NCBI GenBank assembly: GCA_013043685.1
Contig: JABDNT010000070.1
Location: 1 to 43,066, forward strand
Length of the DNA stretch: 43,066 nucleotides
From: Flavobacteriaceae bacterium
GTDB taxonomy: Bacteria; Bacteroidota; Bacteroidia; Flavobacteriales; Flavobacteriaceae
Direction of reading: 5' to 3'
Shown piece after piece: positions 7,833-15,896 of the stretch. Every line of letters starts with the position of its first letter. The stretch's first letter is position 1. The position numbers were made by a program, and so were the translations under genes. Under the pieces are notes generated by a model. It saw only the letters and a program-made list of their open reading frames with translations. It was not told the origin of the DNA and did not search any database.

Positions 7833-7846
7833 TACACCTAACGGTA
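7833..7846 (-). other. Fourth cassette boundary (half-site), upstream edge of the array
   Basis: TACACCTAACGG matches, in inverse complement, the GTTAGGTGTA end at 7306-7315, so it closes the cassette holding the HExxH gene. I could not find a convincing partner stem beyond it (expected near 7890-7960). It may be a decayed attC or an attI-like primary site. No integrase gene follows within this window. Confidence 0.55.
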
Positions 7847-8032
7847 GTATAAAATTACTTCTTGATTTAGTTCTAAAAAAGTGAGGTTAACCCTACTTAT
7901 TAGAAATTATAAACATACTTTGGGTTTTAACGTTCCTAAAACGGTATAAAAAATCCCCACCTGTTTCTCAACCACCGGAGCGGGGAGAAGCAATGAGGGG
8001 AGAATGTTGATTGAAGATAGTATTTTTTATTT

Positions 8033-8061
8033 GTACTTTTTTGCATCGCCCAAAAAAGTAC
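8033..8061. repeat. Short hairpin repeat, copy B (GCATCGCCC loop)
   Basis: A perfect 11-bp stem, GTACTTTTTTG (8033-8043) with CAAAAAAGTAC (8051-8061), encloses CATCGCC. It is the inverse-orientation relative of the hairpin at 2234-2259. The arm tips differ (GTAC/GTAC against TTC/GAA) while pairing is kept. Confidence 0.65.
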
Positions 8062-8073
8062 CAAAAAACTCTA

Positions 8074-8212
8074 GGCCCGCACCGTTAAATGCTAAATTCT
8101 ACGATCGCCTCACTGCGATTTATTAACCTTGCCCCACTTCGTGGGGCTTCAAACAACATAAATCGTTTAACGCTCGTCAATCTTGAATTTTACGCATTTA
8201 CCGCTGAAGGCC
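8074..8212. ncRNA. Long imperfect hairpin element, possible structured RNA or mobile non-coding repeat
   Basis: The arm from 8074 (GGCC..CACCGTTAAATGC-TAAATTC) pairs with the arm ending 8212 (GAATTTTACGCATTTACCG..GGCC). The next layer pairs ACGATCG..CGATTTAT (8101-8122) with ATAAATCG..CGCTCGT (8158-8177). The tip is a perfect stem GCCCCAC-TTC-GTGGGGC (8131-8147). The whole could fold into one rod of about 139 nt. No reading frame fits. It could be a transcribed RNA, a miniature element or a decayed repeat; the sequence alone does not decide. Confidence 0.5.
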
Positions 8213-8310
8213 AATTTCAATTTAGGCTAAATTTAAAGTCCTTTTAGTCCAGTATAGGTGAACAAAATCTCCGAGATTCAGGCTTAGCTGTTCACACTTA
8301 GCAATATTTA

Positions 8311-8712
8311 TTACGTTACAGCTTCAAGCTCCATTACTCTTGCGGTATGTACCGAAGGGATGTCCCATACTTCAGTGATCTTACCGTTAACGATGCGCCA
8401 TACTATTACGGCATCAACTTCCATTTCCCGGTCTTCCAGGATCATGGTGTTTTTACTATGTACTACCACCAGTTCATCTCCCACGGGAGTGATGGAAACC
8501 GGGTTCACATTAAAGCTTCGATGGGATATTTCTCCCATTTTTTGGAAGAAATCCCGGAAACCTTCTAATCCAACATATGTCCCTTTAATTTCGGGCAGCA
8601 ATGGATTGAAAAAATGGAACTCGGCATCTTTAGCCAGGATGTGAGCCGCTGTGGCTATGTTCCTGGGATCAAATTTCTTAAGTATCGCTATGTTAGGATG
8701 TTCTTTATCCAT
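8311..8712 (-). CDS. NTF2-like / SnoaL-like domain protein
   Basis: This 133-residue cytoplasmic protein has no signal peptide. It shows the cone-shaped NTF2-like fold pattern: an N-terminal helix (NIAILKKFDPRNIATAAHILAKDAEFHF), a YVGLEGFRDFF segment, and strands ending in VIVWRIVNGKITEVWDIPS. Members of this superfamily bind small hydrophobic ligands or act as isomerases or hydrolases, but no specific activity can be assigned. The ATG at 8710-8712 is clear. It is one of three NTF2-like genes in the window (also 12178-12687 and 15897-16403), which are too divergent to be recent duplicates. Confidence 0.8.
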   Translation of the reverse strand: MDKEHPNIAILKKFDPRNIATAAHILAKDAEFHFFNPLLPEIKGTYVGLEGFRDFFQKMGEISHRSFNVNPVSITPVGDELVVVHSKNTMILEDREMEVDAVIVWRIVNGKITEVWDIPSVHTARVMELEAVT

Positions 8713-9052
8713 AATACTTCATTTATTGTTTATTATTTTCTTCGCATTTATATGCGTTACGAGCAATTAATTAAATTAAATAATCCTCTTCTTTTAGGCA
8801 ATGATTTTAGTCAATTTACGGTCGGAAGTCAGAAGTCAGAAATCAGAAGTCAGAAGTGATTTTCTAAGATCACAGGACCATGAGTATTTCGAGCGTAGAG
8901 AGAAATGTATCGAAGGGTCGAAGAGCCGGAAGTCAGAAGCTGCCACAAGTGACAAAAGGCATGAATCAGGATATGAAATTCCAAAAATTAATTTATTGGT
9001 CTTTGAGTATTGAGATATATTAATGTAATGGAAATCGGGATCTCTCGAAGAT
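8713..9052. other. Gene-free stretch with tandem heptamers
   Basis: No credible gene. It holds the GAAGTCA tandem repeat (8825-8859), another GAAGTCA unit near 8937, and a TTCGAGCG...TCGAAGGGTCGAAG stretch (8888-8925) resembling scattered flavobacterial intergenic repeats. Confidence 0.55.
8825..8859. repeat. Tandem 7-bp repeat (GAAGTCA)5
   Basis: Five consecutive heptamers: GAAGTCA, GAAGTCA, GAAATCA, GAAGTCA, GAAGTGA. Units three and five each differ by one base. It is non-coding, between the NTF2-like and CPBP genes. A slippage-type microsatellite is the simplest reading. Confidence 0.85.
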
Positions 9053-9808
9053 CTACCTCAAGATCAATTCACCACTACTTGCCGCCAGGTAACCCCCAAT
9101 TGCTCCCAGGATATTGATGATGCAATGGATGAGGATACCCAGATAGACATTTTTCTTGCGCCAGACAATATAGCTAAGGATAATACCTACAGCAATGATC
9201 GCGAAATAATTATGGGGTTGCCAGAAATGATACAGCCCAAAGAGCAGGCCATTTAAAACAGGCGCCCAGCCTTTCAGGTAGGCCATCCTGGGCAGCAGGT
9301 ACCCCCGGAAAAACAGCTCTTCGGCCACAGGCCCTACGATACCATCAATAACTATCGCTACAAGAAAGATATTGGCAACTACTTCAGGTCCCGATGCCCC
9401 GTAAGCCGGATTGAAGTACCACTCGGGTAACCAGTTGAATACAGTTTCCTTCAGGTACAGACCTACCGGGTACAGCGGAACATAGATAAGCAAACAGCCT
9501 ACAACACCCAGAATGGTCCAAAAAGCGTACTGCCTGAAACTCAATTTTTCTGTATATCGAATGGCAGAACGTATGCTGAATGATCCACTGCGGCTTTTTC
9601 CGACAAAGCCTAAATGAAGAATGGCGATTGGTGCCAGGATCAAAAGCTCCACAGCTAACAAGGCGGCCATTCCGGGATAGCCATTAGCGACGAAGACATC
9701 GCTAAGGATGATATAACCTAAAGCTATAAGAATCCCTGGGTAAAAATGATAGAGGAGTTGCTTTTTAAGTGTAAGTTGGTCGGAGTATTCTGTGATGTTT
9801 GCTTCCAT
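9053..9808 (-). CDS. CPBP family intramembrane glutamic endopeptidase
   Basis: ATG 9806-9808 gives 251 residues; the longer frame would need TTG at 9835. The protein has about seven or eight membrane segments and the CPBP (Rce1/Abi-type) signature: EELFFRG, then GLLFGLYHF, then HCIINI near the C-terminus. The paired glutamates and the two histidines are the catalytic residues of the family. Members process prenylated or small peptides or confer immunity to bacteriocins; its substrate here is unknown. The AraC-type regulator gene upstream is on the same strand with 110 nt between them, so co-transcription is possible. Confidence 0.92.
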   Translation of the reverse strand: MEANITEYSDQLTLKKQLLYHFYPGILIALGYIILSDVFVANGYPGMAALLAVELLILAPIAILHLGFVGKSRSGSFSIRSAIRYTEKLSFRQYAFWTILGVVGCLLIYVPLYPVGLYLKETVFNWLPEWYFNPAYGASGPEVVANIFLVAIVIDGIVGPVAEELFFRGYLLPRMAYLKGWAPVLNGLLFGLYHFWQPHNYFAIIAVGIILSYIVWRKKNVYLGILIHCIINILGAIGGYLAASSGELILR

Positions 9809-9918
9809 GACGGTAGTTATTGATTTGGTAACCAAGGTCGTGAATGGACTTGAGTCTCACGACCGATTTCAGGAAGTCGAACGGAATTTTTCCTTTAACT
9901 CACAGGAGGTGAGAGAAT

Positions 9919-11013
9919 CTAATTATGCTGCCTTTTGTATTCGGAAGGTGTGAGGCCGGTTTTAGCCTTGAACTGAGTATTGAAAGAAGATTTCGAGTTA
10001 TATCCTACCTCGTACATTACTTCAAGAACGGTTAGCCGTGGATCTTTGTTTTCCTCAAAGATACGTTTGGCCTCCTCGATACGGTAGGAGTTCATCAGGT
10101 CGAAAAAGTTCTTGTTGAAGTGGTTGTTGATGACCGATGAGACCTTTTTCGGACTACTATTCACATGAATAGCCAGCTTTTCCAGGTTCATATCGGGATC
10201 CAGGTACACCTTTGAATCATCTAATGCCCGGCGGATAGCAGAAGCAATTCCCGTAAGCTCGTTCTTATCTAAATGTAATTCCCTGCCTGATGTCATTTTT
10301 CCGGCGGTGAGCAGGGAAGGTTGGTCAAGCACTTTAAAAATGATCCTGGCCATGAAGATCACTATAACGCTAGCAAGAACCGGAAGGGCAAATTGGAAAT
10401 GGATTTTGTTTACAAACACCTGCAGAAGGCTGGCTACTATTGAAAGAATAACGATCAGGCTGAATGAATTAAGGATCAGGTAGAGCCATTCAAGTGTTAT
10501 ATTCGAATAATAACCTTTTAATTCCTGATAAGCTGCTTTTATGCTCAATCTCGAAGCTACAATGTAGGCGAAAAATTGAATGTACACGGCCACAAGAAAA
10601 ACCATACTACCAGAGGTAGGTTCGAAGCTGATAACTTCCGACAAGATTTCAGATTTCACAGCCGTTGGTTGCAGGTGGTAGCTGAATAGCAGGATCAGCA
10701 TGAATAGTATGAAAGGCAAGAGGTGAAGCAGGGACTTAATGGAAAGCCGAAATTCCGAAAACTGAATAGACTTGGTGTACCAGAGGAGTAAGGGCCCGTA
10801 TAAAAATACAAAAGGGTCTGTCCAAAAGGCCCAGTTTGGATTCGAAATAAAGCTTCCGTTTAGCAAAAGAATACCATCGATAAAATCAATGCCCCATAAA
10901 AGAAAGAACAAGCCCAGGAACATGTTTGCCTTTCTATTGCCACGTTTGCTTAGGAGCAGGTAAGATCCTAAAAGAAAGAAGAGAGCTGCACAAACAGAGG
11001 AGACTATGATCAC
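9919..11013 (-). CDS. Membrane-anchored AraC family transcriptional regulator
   Basis: This 364-residue protein has about seven N-terminal transmembrane helices (residues ~1-230), followed by a C-terminal AraC-type DNA-binding domain with two helix-turn-helix motifs (residues ~255-364; YEVGYNSKSSFNTQFKAKTGLTPSEYKR is the second). The start is GTG 11011-11013, since a hydrophobic helix begins at once and the frame closes a few codons upstream. Such membrane AraC proteins in Bacteroidetes are thought to sense signals at the membrane. Targets are unknown; the CPBP gene downstream and the divergent GLPGLI gene are candidates. Confidence 0.9.
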   Translation of the reverse strand: MIIVSSVCAALFFLLGSYLLLSKRGNRKANMFLGLFFLLWGIDFIDGILLLNGSFISNPNWAFWTDPFVFLYGPLLLWYTKSIQFSEFRLSIKSLLHLLPFILFMLILLFSYHLQPTAVKSEILSEVISFEPTSGSMVFLVAVYIQFFAYIVASRLSIKAAYQELKGYYSNITLEWLYLILNSFSLIVILSIVASLLQVFVNKIHFQFALPVLASVIVIFMARIIFKVLDQPSLLTAGKMTSGRELHLDKNELTGIASAIRRALDDSKVYLDPDMNLEKLAIHVNSSPKKVSSVINNHFNKNFFDLMNSYRIEEAKRIFEENKDPRLTVLEVMYEVGYNSKSSFNTQFKAKTGLTPSEYKRQHN

Positions 11014-11280
11014 AAATGCAATTTAATGAAACCCGGGCCAATTTTCTGTAATTAACCTAAAATTCCCTTGCGAAACGTTACAGATAATTGAAGATGAATC
11101 CCCATTCGGATTGTGGAGACATTCTGCTTAACAAGTAATCCCAATTCGTCCTGTATGGAAATCCGAACTATGAAACCTTCCTTAAGACTCTACCTGTCGA
11201 ATGTTAAGATTTTTACAAATAAGATGAGTAACGTTTAATGTTTTAATATATTCGTTCAACAAATACATATTATAACAGCC

Positions 11281-12120
11281 ATGAAATCAATTTTTTATAC
11301 AGTTTTAGTATTCTGCTTTGTGTTCCTCACATCTTTTACGCCCAATAACGACGACTTCCAGGGTCAGGCGTTCTATTATTCCAAGTCAAAAATGGAATTG
11401 GGGAACTGGGGAGCACGTATGAGTGAGGCACAGAAAAAACAAGTTTACCAGCGGCTTAAGAACCGACTGGAAAAGACCTATATCCTTACCTTCAACAAGG
11501 AAGAATCTATCTTCGATGAAGCAGATAAGCTGGATGCCATTTCAGGGGCTACCGATTCCTGGGGGAACAATTTCTCCAGGGGGAAACAATATAAGAACGT
11601 GAAAGAAGACCTACTCGTGCAGAGCCAGGAGTTCTATGGGAAGAAATTCCTGGTAAAGGATAAACTTCAGGCCATTGAATGGAAAATGGGTTCTGAATCA
11701 AAACAAGTGGGACAGTATACCTGTTTTAAAGCTACGGCTTCCATACCCACCGATGAACTTACCTGGTACGACTTTTCATGGGGTGACCTGAGGCGTGATT
11801 CGGCCAACGACACCGCCGATGCAACCACTGGTGAGGATGTAGAACCAGAAATAGATATGACAGAAGTAGAAGCATGGTATACCATGCAGATCCCTGTGCG
11901 CCATGGACCGGGAGAATATTGGGGACTGCCGGGACTTATCCTTGAGGTAAGTGCAGGCAATACTGTTATGCTGTGTTCGAAAGTGGTGATGAATCCTAAA
12001 GAGACCATCAAGATAGAAGCTCCGGACAAAGGAAAGGAGACTACTAAAAAAGAGTATCAAACCACGGTCCGCTTTAAGATGCAGGAAATGCGGGATAACC
12101 GTGGGAGAAGAAGGAATTGA
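11281..12120 (+). CDS. GLPGLI family secreted protein
   Basis: The 279-residue protein has a signal peptide (residues 1-18) and the family hallmark GLPGLILEV (from about residue 219), preceded by VEAWYTMQIPVRHGPGEYW. GLPGLI proteins are common exported proteins of Bacteroidetes with unknown function, often next to TonB-dependent receptors; none is seen here. The C-terminus is basic (RDNRGRRRN). A TATATTCG sequence near 11247 is a possible weak promoter box. It runs convergent to the DUF4440-like gene at 12178. Confidence 0.92.
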   Translation: MKSIFYTVLVFCFVFLTSFTPNNDDFQGQAFYYSKSKMELGNWGARMSEAQKKQVYQRLKNRLEKTYILTFNKEESIFDEADKLDAISGATDSWGNNFSRGKQYKNVKEDLLVQSQEFYGKKFLVKDKLQAIEWKMGSESKQVGQYTCFKATASIPTDELTWYDFSWGDLRRDSANDTADATTGEDVEPEIDMTEVEAWYTMQIPVRHGPGEYWGLPGLILEVSAGNTVMLCSKVVMNPKETIKIEAPDKGKETTKKEYQTTVRFKMQEMRDNRGRRRN

Positions 12121-12177
12121 TCCTACTCCCCACACGTAAATATTTAGAACTGAAAGAGCCGCTGCGTCTCCTGTAGC

Positions 12178-12687
12178 CTACTCACTCGTTTCTTCATCTG
12201 TATCCGCCATTTCGGCTACCGTATCGGCAGGAGGTTCGGGTAATGGCATGCTGCTGTTCCAGATATCCTGATGATACTTCCAGGCACCATCTACCATTTT
12301 CCAGATCACCATGTATTTACCCTGGTCTATCATGCTTCCGTCTGCTGCCATTATCTTAAAAGTACCATTTTCAACCGCGGTATCTCCATACGCAGTCGCT
12401 TTTTGGGTGTCCAGTACTCCGCTTGAAATACCCGCTTCAAAACCTGCCTTCCAAAAGGCTTCTATCCCTTCACTTCCGGAAATGGCCTCACTGTTCGGTG
12501 GGTAGATGGTAGCATCACTGGTATAAACCGCTGTAAGTCGGGCAGCGTCATTCGCGTTGAACGCATCGACAAATTCTATATTAGCAGTACGGATATCTTC
12601 AGTGACATCGGTTGGGCCTCCCTGGGCACATGAAACCAGCAGGACTACGGATATGATTACAAAAGTTTTTAGAAAGAATTGTTTCAT
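12178..12687 (-). CDS. DUF4440/NTF2-like lipoprotein
   Basis: This 169-residue protein has a lipoprotein signal ending at Cys20 (VVLLVSCAQ) and a DUF4440 (YybH-type, NTF2-like) domain over residues ~28-145: FVDAFNANDAARLTAVYTSDATIYPP, GIEAFWKAGF, and GKYMVIWKMVDGAWKYHQDIW. The tail is acidic (ADTDEETSE). It is probably anchored in a membrane facing the periplasm. The biochemical role of DUF4440 lipoproteins is unknown. Confidence 0.88.
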   Translation of the reverse strand: MKQFFLKTFVIISVVLLVSCAQGGPTDVTEDIRTANIEFVDAFNANDAARLTAVYTSDATIYPPNSEAISGSEGIEAFWKAGFEAGISSGVLDTQKATAYGDTAVENGTFKIMAADGSMIDQGKYMVIWKMVDGAWKYHQDIWNSSMPLPEPPADTVAEMADTDEETSE

Positions 12688-12815
12688 TGTATTGAAAATT
12701 TATGGGTTAGTTTTTTAAAGATAGGAAAAATAGTCTTTCGCCCTGAAATAACCTTATTCAGGGGAGTCAGATCCACAGTTGTGTATCCAGGCTAAAGTGC
12801 TCTTTTTTTTACTTC

Positions 12816-14474
12816 TTATCGAACCAACAATTTCAGACTATACCTGCCTGTCTCATCCTGAATGTTCAGAAAATAAAGTCCGCTTCCCAGGTTATGAGAA
12901 ATTGTAATACGATTTGAAGGGCTGGTTACATTTAGCGATAACAGCTCTTGTCCTGTAACGTTGAATACCTTAAGATCGGCAGAACTGTAGTCCATACCGA
13001 GATCCAGTTGTAGTTCGATCGTCTCCTCAACCGGGTTCATGGCAAGCTGGTAGCGTTTCGACAGGTCAAATTCCGGGGCAGCCAAAATTATACCTCGTAT
13101 TTCATCCAGTGCGAATTGTGCGCTTGCCGCAGTGATCTCCACATGCGATTCATTTTCCGAAGGAATATACGTATTCACAAAGGCAGAATTATGTATCCCC
13201 CCTATGTCGGGTGCAACATACCAGTCGTTCTCATTATCGATCGCTAAAGCACTAAGCACCGGGATGAAGGAATATTCATCCTGGTTAAGGGCATCGATGA
13301 AATCCTGGATCACAGGGTTTGTACCACCGCCTTCCAGGGCAGCGGAAATATTGGAAGTCCCTCCGGGAGATGCGTCTACGCCATCGGTAAAAGCGAAGGA
13401 TCGCGCGCTCGCATCAAAGCTACCTATTGGAATTCCAAAAAGGAAAGAATCGAAACTGGTCGATGTATTCGTCAGGCCTGCTTCCGGAGTAAACCGGAGT
13501 GCCACATCTGCCGTGGCACCACTTCCGAAGTCCAGGGTGGTATCTACCACCAGCATACCCGGATCACCCGTGGTTGTTCCCTGTGAGCTGCCATTCACCA
13601 TTGCTACATTTCGCACGGTTTGCGGGAACCCAAGCGCGTCCAGTTCTCCCTGGAACGCATCCCTGAAATCAGGGGCACCTTCGGGAAGTAATTTTGTAGG
13701 ATCCTGCAAATAGGTAGAGCCTGCCTGCAAATGCGCCAGCAAATGATCGTACAGCATTTCTTTAGCCGCCGCGGAGTTGAGCACATTCTCCACTATAGCC
13801 AGGGCATCCGGATCACCAAGTTCCTGCGCCAGGTAATTAATAAGGTATTGTAAGCTGATGGGAATATTTGCACCACGATGGGGTGAATCGAAAGAAATAT
13901 AAAGTCGTGTTTCAGGATCGAGGCTGTTCTGCTCCATATAGGACAGGGCGTAACGAGCGATAAGGCCTCCCATACTCGGCCCGAGGACTACCAGTTCTTC
14001 ATCACCCACTTTCTGATCGTTCATCAGGTTGATCAGTTCCACCAGGACCATTGCATTCCGCTGAATATAATCGGCTCCGCCATCTATATCCTTGCCGCCA
14101 GTGGTATATTGAGGAGCATTCAGCACCACAATATCAAACCCTTCATCGCGAACAATATCCGCAAGATTATTGCCACCAAAACTCAGGCTGTTATAGAGTC
14201 CGGTAATATCCCTGCCGTCACCAGGATCGAATCCGTCCAGTACTATAATGGGTTTGTCCAGGATGCCATCTACATTGTCGAGGAAGATTTCGTATTCCCC
14301 TTCTCCAAAATAGGCCTGGGCCTCATCATAACCCTGGTAGCTTATGGTAGCTGTGATAGGGGTTACCACATTGCGATTCTGAATAGGGCGATCCGGTGAT
14401 GGATGCATAAATGTACTTTGGGCGATTCCTCCAATAGAAATAACACTAAGAAGCAGGGTAAAGATGAGTTTCAT
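12816..14474 (-). CDS. Type IX-secreted alpha/beta hydrolase (lipase/esterase-like)
   Basis: ATG 14472-14474 gives 552 residues beginning with a signal peptide (MKLIFTLLLSVISIGGIAQ); the longer frame needs TTG. Residues ~70-300 look like an alpha/beta hydrolase: PIIVLDGFDP, FDIVVLNAPQ, and the nucleophile elbow GPSMGG with Ser near residue 167, followed by LYISFDSPHRG as in PGAP1-like lipases. The last ~75 residues (YQLAMNPVEETIEL ... GLYFLNIQDETGRYSLKLLVR) are a type A C-terminal sorting domain, so the protein should be exported by the type IX system and attached or released at the surface. The substrate is unknown. Confidence 0.9.
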   Translation of the reverse strand: MKLIFTLLLSVISIGGIAQSTFMHPSPDRPIQNRNVVTPITATISYQGYDEAQAYFGEGEYEIFLDNVDGILDKPIIVLDGFDPGDGRDITGLYNSLSFGGNNLADIVRDEGFDIVVLNAPQYTTGGKDIDGGADYIQRNAMVLVELINLMNDQKVGDEELVVLGPSMGGLIARYALSYMEQNSLDPETRLYISFDSPHRGANIPISLQYLINYLAQELGDPDALAIVENVLNSAAAKEMLYDHLLAHLQAGSTYLQDPTKLLPEGAPDFRDAFQGELDALGFPQTVRNVAMVNGSSQGTTTGDPGMLVVDTTLDFGSGATADVALRFTPEAGLTNTSTSFDSFLFGIPIGSFDASARSFAFTDGVDASPGGTSNISAALEGGGTNPVIQDFIDALNQDEYSFIPVLSALAIDNENDWYVAPDIGGIHNSAFVNTYIPSENESHVEITAASAQFALDEIRGIILAAPEFDLSKRYQLAMNPVEETIELQLDLGMDYSSADLKVFNVTGQELLSLNVTSPSNRITISHNLGSGLYFLNIQDETGRYSLKLLVR

Positions 14475-14735
14475 AGTTTCGGGCTTTTGCAATTTTTAAT
14501 GGTGGAAGATACTAATAAATCTTCGGGCTGTCAATTTTTTGAATTGGGCCCGCACTTCCAGAAGCCGGCTGATTTAATACCAGACAGGGAATGAATGCAA
14601 ATTGTTTCAGAAAATTATAACATCTTCAGATATAGTTAATTAACATTAAAGTAAATCACTTTAACGAATTGATAACAGGGGCGGCTGTTTATTGAAACTA
14701 CCTTGTGTTTACAAACACTCTATCAATAAAATAAA

Positions 14736-15839
14736 ATGAAACAAAACAACCTTTTAAAAGCGTTGCTATTCTTGTTTGTTATAACAAGTTTTGCGGCAAC
14801 AGCACAATTGAACACACCACGGGGAAGTCAGAAAGCTTCAGTTTCTCAAACCGTTGGAATTACTAAGATCTATGTTGAATATTCAAGGCCAAGTGTGAAC
14901 GGCCGTGAGATCTGGGGGAACCTTGTACCCTACGGAATGAATAACCTCGGATTTGGCACTGCAACCGAATCGCCATGGCGCGCGGGAGCCAATGAGAATA
15001 CTATCATCAAGTTCACAGACGATGTGACCATAGGTGGAAAAGATGTTAAAGCCGGCAAATATGGGTTTCATGTAATAGTGAATGAAAATGACACAGCAAC
15101 GGTGATACTTTCTCACAACCACGGCGCCTGGGGAAGTTACTTTTACGAACCCTCCGAAGATGCCCTGCGTGTGGATGTAACTACCGAGACGATCCCTCAT
15201 ACCGAGCAACTCACATATAATTTTGTGGACGTCACTCCTAACTCAGCCACTCTGGCATTAGATTGGGAGAAGAAACGAATTCCCATGAAAATGGAGGTAG
15301 ATGTAACGAGCATTGTAATGGCTGATATTCGACAGAAACTGCAAAACCAGGAAGGATTCAATATACAAACCTGGGAGCAGGCCGCTGCTTATGCAATGAA
15401 CAACGGCGGAAACCTGGATGAGGCGCTGGGATGGATAGATGGGGCCATACAGGGACAATTCTTCAGCCAGAAGAATTTCAATAATCTATCGGTTAAAGCA
15501 CAGATACTTAATATGCAGGGGAATTCAGTTGAATCGGAAGCAATAATGAATGAAGCCCTCGACATTGCTACGGTATTTGAGACCCACGGGTATGGCAGGA
15601 CACTCATTGGCCAGGGTAATAAAGAAAAGGCGTTGGAAGTATTTAAAATGAATGCCTCCAAATTTAAAGATACCTGGCCTACGGATTACGGATTGGCAAG
15701 AGGATACTCTGCTAACGGTAACTACAGTAAGGCTTTGGAGCATTTGAAAATAGCATTAAAACGTGTCCCTGATGCACAAAATAAAAATATTATCCTAACA
15801 AATATTGCTAAACTCGAAAAAGGAGAAGACATCAATTAA
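14736..15839 (+). CDS. DUF2911 domain protein with C-terminal TPR repeats
   Basis: The 367-residue exported protein (signal peptide residues 1-23, ending TAQ) has a DUF2911 domain over residues ~25-170 (SVSQTVGITKIYVEYSRPSVNGREIWG, PWRAGANENT, VILSHNHGAWGSYFY). Residues ~200-360 are helical repeats consistent with TPRs (ALGWIDGAI, ALEVFKMNA, ALEHLKIAL). DUF2911 has no known function; the TPR part suggests a protein-binding role in the periplasm. It is monocistronic, convergent with the gene at 15897. Confidence 0.9.
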   Translation: MKQNNLLKALLFLFVITSFAATAQLNTPRGSQKASVSQTVGITKIYVEYSRPSVNGREIWGNLVPYGMNNLGFGTATESPWRAGANENTIIKFTDDVTIGGKDVKAGKYGFHVIVNENDTATVILSHNHGAWGSYFYEPSEDALRVDVTTETIPHTEQLTYNFVDVTPNSATLALDWEKKRIPMKMEVDVTSIVMADIRQKLQNQEGFNIQTWEQAAAYAMNNGGNLDEALGWIDGAIQGQFFSQKNFNNLSVKAQILNMQGNSVESEAIMNEALDIATVFETHGYGRTLIGQGNKEKALEVFKMNASKFKDTWPTDYGLARGYSANGNYSKALEHLKIALKRVPDAQNKNIILTNIAKLEKGEDIN

Positions 15840-15896
15840 TTTCGAATAGTAATATCGATATCGCTACCAAAACAGGTGGCCGGGGGATGGATGAGA

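Larger units (their letters stand above)
7847..8310. other. Gene-free stretch holding structured elements
   Basis: No credible coding region. It holds two hairpin elements (8033-8061 and 8074-8212), described separately. The part from 7850 to 8030 is AT-rich with no recognised feature. Confidence 0.6.

Noticed and set aside
4428-7846. Three separate transposons with terminal inverted repeats
   Set aside because: The ends are only 10 bp and differ for each gene, no transposase is encoded, and the elements between genes fold as attC-like hairpins. A cassette array explains all of this better.
7847-8310. Integron integrase gene next to the cassette array
   Set aside because: No frame in this stretch encodes a tyrosine recombinase, and the next gene is an NTF2-like protein. 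The integrase may lie elsewhere or be lost.
8825-8940. Possible CRISPR array from repeated GAAGTCA units
   Set aside because: Units are 7 bp and directly adjacent with no spacers, and no cas genes are present.
9809-9835. N-terminal extension of the CPBP protease from TTG 9835
   Set aside because: An ATG nine codons downstream gives a normal N-terminus; similar TTG extensions at 7806, 14492 and 38968 were rejected for the same reason.
13132-13713. 193-codon open frame on the plus strand
   Set aside because: It lies wholly opposite the well-supported type IX-secreted hydrolase, has no recognisable domain and an odd Ser/Pro-rich composition.
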